This document shows positions 1 to 5,720 of a DNA stretch of 7,661 nt, piece by piece. Numbering within the stretch: the first letter of the stretch is position 1; every line of letters starts with the position of its first letter. The DNA is from Holophagaceae bacterium UBA706 (GTDB lineage: Bacteria > Acidobacteriota > Holophagae > Holophagales > Holophagaceae), in contig DBME01000071.1 of NCBI GenBank assembly GCA_002298155.1, positions 12,430 to 20,090 on the forward strand, read 5' to 3'. The notes under the pieces were generated by a model. That model did no database searches and had not been told where the DNA came from. It saw nothing but the letters and a program-made list of their open reading frames with translations. A program made the position numbers and the translations under genes.

Positions 1-1
1 C

Positions 2-436
2 CTCATCGCCGGAACCAGCACCGCCGGCATCGCCTGGGCCGCCCTGGTGGCCGAGGAACTGGGACTGCCCATGGCCTACGTGCGCCCCGAGCCCAAGAAG
101 CACGGCATGGGCCGCCAGGTGGAAGGCCCCCACACCGACGGGCACCGGGTGGTGCTCATCGAGGACCTCATCTCCACCGGCGGCTCCAGCATCAAGTGCG
201 TGGAGGCCCTGCGGCACGAGGACGCCCAGGTCATCCAGGTGCTGGCGCTGTTCAGCTACGGACTCCCCCAGGCCGACGCCGCCTTCCGGGAGGCCGGCGT
301 GGATCTGGCGGTCCTGGCCACCTTCCCCGAACTGGCCGCCAAGGCCGCCGCCAAGGGCATCCTCGACACCCGGGACATGGAATCGCTCGCCGAATGGCGG
401 TCGGACACCGTGGCCTGGAGCAAGCGCCACGAGTGA
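2..436 (+). CDS. pyrE: orotate phosphoribosyltransferase, 5'-truncated by window edge
   Basis: Catalyses orotate + PRPP to orotidine 5'-monophosphate in cytoplasmic de novo pyrimidine synthesis. The reading frame is open to the left edge, so the 144 residues seen are the C-terminal two-thirds; compared with the roughly 215-residue Bacillus-type enzyme about 70 N-terminal residues are missing. Visible motifs, numbered from base 2, are the GTSTAGIAWAA stretch (4-14), the flexible catalytic loop with the RPEPKKHGMGRQVEG signature (28-42) carrying the family's Arg, Lys and His residues, and the PRPP-binding motif VVLIEDLISTGGSS (50-63) with adjacent Glu54-Asp55. The C-terminal EWRSD...AW pattern also matches the Gram-positive-style PyrE group. 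A GTG at 47 is in frame but is internal, since the family motif starts before it. The adenosyltransferase gene follows after 7 bases, suggesting one transcript. Identification is very secure; only the true start is unknown. Confidence 0.94.
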   Translation, partial: LIAGTSTAGIAWAALVAEELGLPMAYVRPEPKKHGMGRQVEGPHTDGHRVVLIEDLISTGGSSIKCVEALRHEDAQVIQVLALFSYGLPQADAAFREAGVDLAVLATFPELAAKAAAKGILDTRDMESLAEWRSDTVAWSKRHE

Positions 437-443
437 GGCACGC

Positions 444-1010
444 ATGAAGATCTATACCCGCACGGGCGACGAAGGCACCACCGGACTCTTCGGCGGCCAG
501 CGGGTGCCCAAATCGCACCTGCGCCTGGCGGCCTACGGGACCCTGGACGAGCTGAACAGTCTCCTGGGGGTCCTGGCGCTTCACCTGCCTGCTGGCCTGG
601 ACGCCAATGAGCGCATCGAGAAGGTCCAGCACGACCTCTTCGGGCTGGGGGCCATGCTCGCCACCCCGCCCCAGTGCTCCGGCCTCCTGGACCAGCGCAT
701 GACCCGCCACACCTGGAGCGTGGCGGAGATGGAAACCGACATCGACCGCCTCACCGCCCTGGCCCCGGCCATGACCGCCTTCGTCCTGCCCGGCGGCTGC
801 CCCGCTTCCGCCTACGCCCACTGGGCCCGAACGGTTTGCCGAAGGGCCGAGCGTGAGGTGGTGGCCCTGGGCTCCCAGGAGGACGTGCCCCCCGCCGTGC
901 TCATCTACCTCAACCGCCTCAGCGATTGGCTCTTCTCCCTGGCCCGCGCCGCCAACGCGGTGGAGGGCATCGAGGACGTCAAGTGGATCCCCCGGGCCGA
1001 GGAACCTTGA
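444..1010 (+). CDS. pduO: PduO-type ATP:cob(I)alamin adenosyltransferase
   Basis: Transfers the 5'-deoxyadenosyl group of ATP to cob(I)alamin, making coenzyme B12 (adenosylcobalamin) for B12-dependent enzymes; soluble, and trimeric in characterised relatives. The 188-residue length is typical of the stand-alone enzyme. Family landmarks are the N-terminal ATP-binding segment TRTGDEGTTGLFGG (5-18), AYGTLDELNSLLG (30-42), FVLPGG (113-118), the active-site RTVCRRAER block (129-137) and YLNRLSDWLFSLAR (155-168). The ATG at 444 puts the KIYTRTGD motif directly at the N-terminus as expected; a weak TGAGG Shine-Dalgarno sequence overlaps the pyrE stop. No cobalamin biosynthesis gene or B12-dependent enzyme is visible in the window, so it probably serves general corrinoid salvage. 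The same family is often annotated cobO or MMAB; it is not homologous to the CobA/BtuR type. Very confident on function, less on the best symbol. Confidence 0.94.
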   Translation: MKIYTRTGDEGTTGLFGGQRVPKSHLRLAAYGTLDELNSLLGVLALHLPAGLDANERIEKVQHDLFGLGAMLATPPQCSGLLDQRMTRHTWSVAEMETDIDRLTALAPAMTAFVLPGGCPASAYAHWARTVCRRAEREVVALGSQEDVPPAVLIYLNRLSDWLFSLARAANAVEGIEDVKWIPRAEEP

Positions 1011-1033
1011 CCGCTTCCGCGGCCGGTTAAACT
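1007..1033 (+). promoter_or_regulatory. weak candidate promoter before the lytic transglycosylase gene
   Basis: TTGACC (1007-1012), overlapping the end of the adenosyltransferase gene, matches five of six bases of a sigma-70 -35 box. TAAACT (1028-1033) matches four of six bases of a -10 box. The spacer is only 15 bases, and a start near 1040 would leave almost no leader ahead of the Shine-Dalgarno sequence, so this is tentative. The AT-rich stretch 1027-1057 does stand out from the surrounding GC-rich DNA. Confidence 0.22.
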
Positions 1034-1039
1034 AAAGAA

Positions 1040-1044
1040 AAGGA
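1040..1044 (+). promoter_or_regulatory. Shine-Dalgarno AAGGA deciding the transglycosylase start
   Basis: AAGGA lies 10 bases ahead of the ATG at 1055 and only 4 bases ahead of an in-frame TTG at 1049. The ATG has the better spacing and codon, and it gives a clean signal peptide beginning MKVPLLLL, so 1055 is preferred. Confidence 0.6.
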
Positions 1045-1054
1045 TTTATTGAAC

Positions 1055-1888
1055 ATGAAGGTACCCCTCCTCCTCCTCGCTTCCATCGCCGCCTCGGCCC
1101 ACGCTGGATCCGCGGTGAAGGGGGGGAAGACGTACCTCTACACCTACTTCGACCGCAACGGGAACACCGTCATCAACAACCTGCCCCCGGCCTACATGAA
1201 GGGCCAGGGCCTCACCCTCAAGCACGTGGGCGTGGGAAACATCCGCCTGGCCATCAGCACGGCCCAGATGGCCCGCGTCCTCAAGAGCCCCGAACTCCTG
1301 TCGCTGGTGGATTCCATCGCCACCGCCGAGGGTGTGGACCCCTTCCTGGCCCGGGCCATCATCCAGGCCGAAAGCGCCTTCTACACCAGGGCCCGCAGCC
1401 GGGCCGGAGCCCTGGGCCTCATGCAGCTCATGCCCGCCACCGCCGAGCGCTTCGGGGTGCTGGACCCCTTCGATCCCCAGCAGAACATCACCGGCGGCGT
1501 GAAGTACCTGCGCTGGCTCATGGACGCCTTCAAGGGCGACCTGAGCCGGGTCATCGCGGCCTACAACTCCGGCGAACGCAACGTCATCAAGTACAACGGC
1601 ATCCCCCCCTTCGCCGAGACCCGGGCCTACGTGCCGCGCGTGATGGAGCTCTACTCCAAGCGCCTGGTGCAGGCCGACCCCGGCGCGGCGGGTTCCATGG
1701 ACCTCCTGAAGAAGGGCCGAGGCGGCTTCCAGGTGGACATGAAGGCGCTGCCCGAGGCCGCCGTCCCCGTGGCCGAGAACAAGCCCCGCCAGAGCCGGAT
1801 CTACCAGTGGGTGGACGCCAACGGCCGCACCCAGATCAGCGATCAGGCCCCGCCCCGGGGCACCGCGGGCGTGCGGATCTTCGAGTAG
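1055..1888 (+). CDS. secreted family-1 lytic transglycosylase with flanking DUF4124-like motifs
   Basis: Predicted periplasmic murein lytic transglycosylase, cleaving the MurNAc-GlcNAc bond of peptidoglycan to leave 1,6-anhydroMurNAc. The 277-residue product starts with a signal peptide (MKVPLLLLASIAASAHA, cleavage likely after residue 17). The SLT domain spans roughly residues 80-205. The catalytic glutamate is Glu106 in IIQAESAF, followed by the hallmark SRAGALGLMQLMPATAERFG, NITGGVKYLRWL and AAYNSGERNV blocks. Before the domain (29-45) and at the C-terminus (250-267) lie two similar motifs, YTYFDRNGNTVINNLPP and YQWVDANGRTQISDQAPP, of the kind seen in DUF4124 domains. There is no lipobox, so a soluble periplasmic enzyme is expected rather than a lipoprotein. 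It begins 44 bases after the adenosyltransferase gene and probably stands alone. Activity class is confident; physiological role (turnover, or making openings for envelope machines) cannot be told. Confidence 0.9.
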   Translation: MKVPLLLLASIAASAHAGSAVKGGKTYLYTYFDRNGNTVINNLPPAYMKGQGLTLKHVGVGNIRLAISTAQMARVLKSPELLSLVDSIATAEGVDPFLARAIIQAESAFYTRARSRAGALGLMQLMPATAERFGVLDPFDPQQNITGGVKYLRWLMDAFKGDLSRVIAAYNSGERNVIKYNGIPPFAETRAYVPRVMELYSKRLVQADPGAAGSMDLLKKGRGGFQVDMKALPEAAVPVAENKPRQSRIYQWVDANGRTQISDQAPPRGTAGVRIFE

Positions 1889-1914
1889 ACCTCTAGGTCC
1901 ACATTATTGAATGA

Positions 1915-1923
1915 TGCGATACT
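1915..1923 (+). promoter_or_regulatory. candidate extended -10 promoter for the alcohol dehydrogenase
   Basis: TGCGATACT fits an extended -10 element (TG, one base, then GATACT with four of six matches to TATAAT). No good -35 box lies 16-18 bases upstream, which extended -10 promoters tolerate. It sits in the 60-base gap between the transglycosylase stop and the dehydrogenase ATG. Transcription would start near 1930, just before a strong AAGGAG Shine-Dalgarno sequence at 1937-1942. Confidence 0.35.
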
Positions 1924-1948
1924 CCCGTCCTCGACCAAGGAGTTCCGC

Positions 1949-3001
1949 ATGATCACCGCCCACGGTTACGCAGCCCATTCCCCCACGTCCGAACTGGTGC
2001 CCTTCAGCTTCGAACGCCGGGAGCCCGGGCCCCATGACGTGCAGTTCGAAGTCCTCTACTGCGGCATCTGCCATTCCGACCTGCACCAGGCCCGCAACGA
2101 CTGGACGGGCTCCATCTATCCCATGGTCCCCGGCCACGAGGTGGTGGGCGTCGTCACCAAGGTGGGCGCCCAGGTCACCAAGGTGAAGGTGGGCGACCAC
2201 GCCGGGGTCGGCTGCATGGTGGATTCGTGCCGCACCTGCGCCCCCTGCCGCAAGGACCTGGAGCAGTACTGCGCCGAGGGCGCCACCTACACCTACAACG
2301 GCAGGGAGCGCGGCAACGCCCAGCCCACGTACGGAGGCTACTCCGACGTCATGGTCTGCGACGAGCACTTCGTCGTGCACATCCCCAAGAGCCTGGACTT
2401 GCGGGCCACGGCGCCCCTGCTCTGCGCCGGGATCACCACGTACTCGCCCCTGCGCCACTGGAAGGTGGGCCCCGGCCAGAAGGTGGGCGTCATCGGCCTG
2501 GGCGGCCTGGGCCACATGGGCGTCAAGTTCGCCAAGGCCCTGGGGGCCCAGGTGGTCATGATCACCACGTCCCCCTCCAAGGGCGAGGACGCCCGGCGCC
2601 TGGGCGCCGACGAGGTGCTGGTCTCCACCGACCCCGCCGCCATGAAGCGCCACGCCAAGACCTTCGACTTCCTCCTGAACACCATTCCCAACGGCCACGA
2701 CCTCAACGTCTACGCCCGGCTCCTGGCCGTGGACGGGGCCATGGTCATGGTGGGGGCCCTCATGGCCCTGGAACCGCCCCTCATGGGCCTGAGCCTCATC
2801 GGCGGCCGCCACACCATCGCCGGTTCCTCCATCGGAGGCATGGCCGAAACCCAGGAGATGATCGATTTCTGCGCCGAGCACGGCATCGTGAGCGACGTGG
2901 AGGTGATCCCCATCCAGAAGGTGAACGAGGCCTACGGGAGGCTGCTGAAGAACGACGTGAAGTACCGCTTCGTCATCGACCTGGCTTCATTGAAAGCCTG
3001 A
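1949..3001 (+). CDS. zinc-dependent NADP-type alcohol dehydrogenase / aldehyde reductase, YahK/CAD family
   Basis: Cytoplasmic medium-chain dehydrogenase expected to reduce a broad range of aldehydes to alcohols with NADPH. The 350-residue protein matches E. coli YahK (349 residues) along its whole length. Catalytic zinc ligands are Cys41 (in CGICHSDLH), His63 (GHE) and Cys159 (LLCAGITTYSPLRHW). Structural zinc ligands are Cys94, Cys97, Cys100 and Cys108. The Rossmann motif is GLGGLGHMG (183-191), followed by TTSPSK (206-211) with no acidic residue at the end of the second strand, which favours NADP(H). The near-invariant IAGSSIGG and C-terminal DVKYRFVID blocks are present. The ATG at 1949 follows AAGGAG with 6-base spacing; 14 codons upstream are open but lack this signal. 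No pathway genes adjoin it, so a detoxifying or general aldehyde-reducing role is inferred. Substrate unknown; a cinnamyl-alcohol-dehydrogenase-like name is also possible. Confidence 0.93.
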   Translation: MITAHGYAAHSPTSELVPFSFERREPGPHDVQFEVLYCGICHSDLHQARNDWTGSIYPMVPGHEVVGVVTKVGAQVTKVKVGDHAGVGCMVDSCRTCAPCRKDLEQYCAEGATYTYNGRERGNAQPTYGGYSDVMVCDEHFVVHIPKSLDLRATAPLLCAGITTYSPLRHWKVGPGQKVGVIGLGGLGHMGVKFAKALGAQVVMITTSPSKGEDARRLGADEVLVSTDPAAMKRHAKTFDFLLNTIPNGHDLNVYARLLAVDGAMVMVGALMALEPPLMGLSLIGGRHTIAGSSIGGMAETQEMIDFCAEHGIVSDVEVIPIQKVNEAYGRLLKNDVKYRFVIDLASLKA

Positions 3002-3014
3002 CGTTCTGTATAAT
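2986..3014 (+). promoter_or_regulatory. candidate promoter with perfect TATAAT before the propeller gene
   Basis: TATAAT at 3009-3014 is an exact -10 consensus in otherwise GC-rich DNA. With the standard 17-base spacer the -35 would be TTCATT (2986-2991, three of six matches). A better-looking TTGAAA (2990-2995) is only 13 bases away. The -35 region lies inside the last codons of the dehydrogenase gene and overlaps a small hairpin (GGCTT 2983-2987 / AAGCC 2994-2998). A start near 3021 would give about a 70-base leader for the gene at 3092. Confidence 0.45.
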
Positions 3015-3091
3015 CCTGGTTTCCCCATCTTCCAGGACCAAGCGAGGCATAGCGGGTCCGGGATCCACCGTCCCCAACCCGAGGCTTCGCC

Positions 3092-4642
3092 ATGCGCATT
3101 CACCTCCTTTCCTGCTCTTGGGCCCGGTTCTTGTCGATCCGGGTCTGGGGCTTCCTGGTCGCCTCCTGTGCCTTCCTGCCAGCCTTGGCGGGCGGCCCTA
3201 TCGTTGCAACCTCACCAACGGAAGGCATCCTGGTCCTCTCCATCACCTCGAATTCCGCCCGCGTTCCCCCAGAGGCCCTCCTGGTCATTGAGCCCACCGA
3301 ATCCCGCTCAAACAGGCGTTCCAATGTCCTCCTGGGCAGCCTTTCCATTGGCTATTCACGCGATACCATGCTTTTTGCGGGCGTTGTCCCTTCCGGCGAA
3401 TATACGTTGGCTCGGCTGGATTACAGTAAGCAATACCTATTCCTAGCTTCCCCCAGCAAGGCGATCGGAACCTTCAAAGTCGGCGAAGGGGAGGTGGTGG
3501 ACCTTGGCCGTTTGGTTATTACCGACACCGGAACCGGGTTCGCCATGGGCCGGAGCGGAACCATCTCCGACAACCTCAACCTCATGAAAATCCTTTCCCC
3601 GGAGAATGCCGCATTATTGGAACGCCCCCACGGAAAGGGTTGGACTCGTCCCGGTGCCGACCCGGTGGAGGGGGTCGCCCGCGCCAAACCGACAGGAGTT
3701 GAGGCACTCACGGAAATGCCCAACGGGGACATCGTCGCCAGCTGCCGCATGGGGGTGATCCTGGCGCGCCACCAAGGCATCTGGTCGAGCCATTGCGCAC
3801 CCACCCTCGATTCGCTCCTGACCCTGACGCCCGTGGAGGGTTCCGCAGACCTCCTCGTGGCAGGAGGCGAGTTCCGCTCCTTCATGAGGGTGGACGCGAA
3901 TTGGACATTCCACCCCATTGCCCCCGGAAACCTCCCCATGGGCAATATCTTCATGATCGCCCAGGACACTGTCGCCAACACTTGGGTGGTCGGCATGATC
4001 TGGGGCCATGAAATGACCTACCTTCGGAGCGCCACCCTCGAGGACGGCGACTGGAAGGTGATCCGTAAGGACCAATTGAGGGGCACCCTTTGGAACGGCA
4101 TGGGCGAAATCTGGGCTTGGCGGGACAAGAACGCGGCGTATGTGGCCACGACCTATGATGCCATCATGGCCTACACCTTCGGCACCGGCGAGTGGCGCCG
4201 GATCGATGTGCCCGAGAATCTGGAAATCGCAGATCTTTCCATCGGCGACGCCTGGTCAATCATGGCCCGGGGGAAGATCGCCCTGCTGTCCAAATACTAC
4301 ATTTCCAGAGACCAAGGCAAGTCATGGGTTAATTGCAAGCCCTCTTTCAACATCAAGTTACGCACGCCTGTTGCAATCCCAGGCGGACGATTGCTGCACT
4401 TGGGCGGCAGATACCTCATCGGGCTTCGGGCCACCAATGATGGCGGCAAAACATGGGAAGACCTGCCGGATATCAACGGAGGCCACTGGTTCCGACTCTT
4501 CTCCACACCCACCCAGGGGGTCTATGCCGTTTGCGACGGCACCGGTCTCCATGCTCCGGGCACCGCCACCATCCTAAATTCCATGGACGGCGGGAAGTCC
4601 TGGAAACTGGAATTCACCGCCGTCCCGCCACGTCCCGAGTAG
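3092..4642 (+). CDS. secreted hypothetical protein with Asp-box beta-propeller
   Basis: I do not recognise this 516-residue protein as a named family and assign no activity. It has a signal peptide (charged start, hydrophobic VWGFLVASCAFLPALA, cleavage likely after Ala33). VASC ending at Cys26 resembles a lipobox, but the preceding hydrophobic run is short. Residues about 45-142 form a beta-rich domain containing VPSGEYTLARL and ending in FKVGEGEVVDLGRLVI. From about 184 onward, tryptophans recur at 184, 231, 271, 321, 368, 412, 455 and 504, that is seven units of 40-50 residues. The last three carry true Asp-boxes (SRDQGKSW 405-412, TNDGGKTW 448-455, SMDGGKSW 497-504). This predicts a seven-bladed propeller of the sialidase/BNR or YCF48-like fold. 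No sialidase Arg triad or FRIP motif is evident, so a binding role is as likely as catalysis. A GAGG sequence at 3081-3084 sits 7 bases before the ATG. Codon use is noticeably less GC-biased than in the flanking genes. Confidence 0.8.
   Translation: MRIHLLSCSWARFLSIRVWGFLVASCAFLPALAGGPIVATSPTEGILVLSITSNSARVPPEALLVIEPTESRSNRRSNVLLGSLSIGYSRDTMLFAGVVPSGEYTLARLDYSKQYLFLASPSKAIGTFKVGEGEVVDLGRLVITDTGTGFAMGRSGTISDNLNLMKILSPENAALLERPHGKGWTRPGADPVEGVARAKPTGVEALTEMPNGDIVASCRMGVILARHQGIWSSHCAPTLDSLLTLTPVEGSADLLVAGGEFRSFMRVDANWTFHPIAPGNLPMGNIFMIAQDTVANTWVVGMIWGHEMTYLRSATLEDGDWKVIRKDQLRGTLWNGMGEIWAWRDKNAAYVATTYDAIMAYTFGTGEWRRIDVPENLEIADLSIGDAWSIMARGKIALLSKYYISRDQGKSWVNCKPSFNIKLRTPVAIPGGRLLHLGGRYLIGLRATNDGGKTWEDLPDINGGHWFRLFSTPTQGVYAVCDGTGLHAPGTATILNSMDGGKSWKLEFTAVPPRPE
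3641..4603 (+). repeat. seven degenerate propeller-blade repeats within the secreted protein
   Basis: Protein-level repeat. Each unit ends in a small/acidic turn followed by Trp: GKGW184, QGIW231, DANW271, DGDW321, TGEW368, then three full Asp-boxes ending at W412, W455 and W504. Intervals are 47, 40, 50, 47, 44, 43 and 49 residues, the usual size of one four-stranded blade. The DNA copies are not similar, so this is an ancient fold repeat and not a recent duplication. Confidence 0.6.
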
Positions 4643-4643
4643 A

Positions 4644-4656
4644 GCCTGTCTCAGGC
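4644..4656. terminator. small hairpin between convergent stop codons, possible weak terminator
   Basis: GCCTG (4644-4648) and CAGGC (4652-4656) can pair around a 3-base loop, exactly between the stop codon of the propeller gene (4640-4642) and that of the Hpt gene (4651-4653, complement). The 5-bp stem is short and neither side has a T-run, so intrinsic termination is doubtful. Confidence 0.2.
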
Positions 4657-5052
4657 CTCCGTGCGCTTCCGTGCCACAAAAGTTTCCAGGGCCTGCACGC
4701 TGTCCGCGTAGGTCTGCTTGAGCTGAACCAGAAGCTCGGCGGGGGGCTGGTCGCTCTTGCCCACGCGGCCGGCGGATTCCAGCTGGGCGGCCACGGCGCG
4801 CACCCTGGGGGCGCCCATGGTTCCGGCGGAACCCTTCACGGCGTGGGCCACGTCGGCCATCTCGGTCATGTCGCCGGTGGCCAGGGTGGCCTCGATGGCC
4901 AGGATGCGCCCGGGGGTGTCCTCCTTGTAGAGGCCCAGCATCTCCTCCAGCAGACCCAGCTCCCCGTCGTCGAGGTTCAGGAGCTGTTCCATGGTGTCCA
5001 TGTCCAGCTGCTCGAGGATGGGATCTTCAGCCGGATCGATGTCTGGGGCCAT
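4651..5052 (-). CDS. stand-alone Hpt (histidine phosphotransfer) domain protein
   Basis: A 133-residue cytoplasmic protein predicted to carry a phosphoryl group on histidine between a hybrid kinase and a response regulator. The phosphorylatable residue is His70 in [20 protein letters not shown] (69-88), which fits the Hpt consensus HxxKGxxxxxG. Flanking segments (about 15-65 and 80-130) are helical and suit a four-helix bundle; the first 35 residues are strongly acidic. No kinase or receiver domain is fused, which is normal for the single-domain form. The ATG at 5052 was chosen because a strong AGGAGG lies 5 bases ahead of it; in-frame ATGs at 5073 and 5127 lack such a site. It converges on the propeller gene with an 8-base gap and is divergent from gmhA. 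With no two-component gene in view its partners must be encoded elsewhere. Confidence 0.85.
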   Translation of the reverse strand: MAPDIDPAEDPILEQLDMDTMEQLLNLDDGELGLLEEMLGLYKEDTPGRILAIEATLATGDMTEMADVAHAVKGSAGTMGAPRVRAVAAQLESAGRVGKSDQPPAELLVQLKQTYADSVQALETFVARKRTEA

Positions 5053-5057
5053 GGTGC

Positions 5058-5063
5058 CCTCCT
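5058..5063 (-). promoter_or_regulatory. Shine-Dalgarno AGGAGG deciding the Hpt gene start
   Basis: A perfect AGGAGG on the minus strand is 5 bases ahead of the ATG at 5052. It excludes the longer in-frame starts at 5073 and 5127, and makes MAPDID the likely N-terminus. Confidence 0.75.
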
Positions 5064-5071
5064 GGGTCCCC

Positions 5072-5080
5072 ATTATTCCA
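5072..5080 (-). promoter_or_regulatory. candidate extended -10 promoter for the Hpt gene
   Basis: Read on the minus strand, TGGAATAAT is an extended -10 element (TG, one base, AATAAT with five of six matches to TATAAT). No clear -35 box is seen. Transcription would begin close to 5065, leaving a very short leader just ahead of the AGGAGG site. Confidence 0.35.
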
Positions 5081-5102
5081 GAAGCCAGGAGAACATGGCG
5101 AT

Positions 5103-5130
5103 TTGAAACCGGGCCCCGAGGCGTCAAACT
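5103..5130 (+). promoter_or_regulatory. weak candidate promoter for gmhA-hemW
   Basis: TTGAAA (5103-5108, five of six matches to a -35 box) is followed after 16 bases by CAAACT (5125-5130, only three of six matches to a -10 box). It lies in the 101-base gap between the divergent Hpt and gmhA starts, which must hold promoters for both directions. Confidence 0.25.
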
Positions 5131-5153
5131 TGGAGGGTCACCGAAGGAACCCC

Positions 5154-5720
5154 ATGAAGAGCCTCCTCCTCCAGCACGTCGACGACGCCATCGAACTCAA
5201 GAAGACCTTCTTCGCCCGGGAGGTGGACCACATCGTGGCCCAAGCCGCCGACATGGCGGAGCGGCTGAAGCGGGGCTGCCGCATCCTGGTGTGCGGCAAC
5301 GGCGGCAGCGCCGCGGACGCCCAGCACTTCGCCGCCGAGCTCTCCGGGCGGTACGTGAAGGAGCGCCGTGCCCTGGCAGGCATCGCCCTGACAGTGGACA
5401 CCTCCGCCCTCACGGCCATCGGCAACGACTACGGCTTCGACCAGATCTTCAGCCGGCAGGTGGAGGCCCTGGGCCGTCCCGGGGATCTCCTGGTGGGCAT
5501 CTCCACCAGCGGCAACAGCCCCAACGTCATCCTGGCCGTGGAGGCCGCCAAGAACCTGGGCATGCGCACCCTCGGCCTCCTGGGCCGGGACGGCGGCAAG
5601 CTCAAGGACCTGGTGGACGACGCCCTGGTGGTGCCCTCCCCGGTCACGGCCCGGATCCAGGAGATCCACCTCATGACCTACCATTTCTGGTGCGAGGCCA
5701 TTGATACCCATTTCGACTAG
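5154..5720 (+). CDS. gmhA: D-sedoheptulose-7-phosphate isomerase
   Basis: Converts sedoheptulose 7-phosphate to D-glycero-D-manno-heptose 7-phosphate, the first step towards the ADP-heptose used for the LPS inner core. The 188-residue product (E. coli GmhA: 192) is a single SIS sugar-isomerase domain. Visible are [21 protein letters not shown] (from 47), [11 protein letters not shown] (115-125) and [11 protein letters not shown] (167-177). His58, Glu62, Gln169 and His177 align with the metal-binding/catalytic set of characterised GmhA enzymes; their presence argues against DiaA, the catalytically inactive relative that binds DnaA. The ATG at 5154 follows GAAGGA with 5-base spacing; the frame is open upstream to about 5103 without a comparable signal. 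hemW overlaps its last 20 bases. No other heptose gene (hldE, gmhB, waaC) is in the window. Confidence 0.93.
   Translation: MKSLLLQHVDDAIELKKTFFAREVDHIVAQAADMAERLKRGCRILVCGNGGSAADAQHFAAELSGRYVKERRALAGIALTVDTSALTAIGNDYGFDQIFSRQVEALGRPGDLLVGISTSGNSPNVILAVEAAKNLGMRTLGLLGRDGGKLKDLVDDALVVPSPVTARIQEIHLMTYHFWCEAIDTHFD

Noticed and set aside
252..821. Minus-strand frame opposite pyrE and the adenosyltransferase
   Set aside because: Arg/Gly/Pro-rich shadow without a ribosome site; both plus-strand genes are well supported.
1011..1022. CCGC-TTCC-GCGG hairpin after the adenosyltransferase gene as a terminator
   Set aside because: Only a four-base stem and no T-run; chance hairpins of this size are common at high GC.
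1888..1899. GACC-TCTA-GGTC hairpin directly after the transglycosylase stop as a terminator
   Set aside because: Four-base stem with no following T-run; too weak to call.
1904..2881. Long open frame on the minus strand opposite the alcohol dehydrogenase (about 325 codons)
   Set aside because: Its product is dominated by His, Gly, Val and Ala runs typical of antisense frames in GC-rich genes; the plus-strand gene is a full-length, motif-perfect dehydrogenase.
3015..3091. Possible riboswitch or small RNA in the leader of the propeller gene
   Set aside because: Only about 77 bases with no recognisable aptamer motif or strong stems; nothing supports it beyond a short leader.
2227..3291. Long alternative plus-strand frame spanning the dehydrogenase and the start of the propeller gene
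   Set aside because: Arg/Pro/His-rich product with no domain; it crosses two real genes and an intergenic region and follows from third-position GC bias.
3092..4642. Calling the propeller protein a sialidase because of its Asp-boxes
   Set aside because: Asp-boxes mark the fold, not the activity; I could not find an FRIP motif or the conserved Arg triad.
5154..5720. Calling the SIS-domain protein DiaA (DnaA-binding)
   Set aside because: It keeps the full GmhA His/Glu/Gln/His set, which fits the isomerase.
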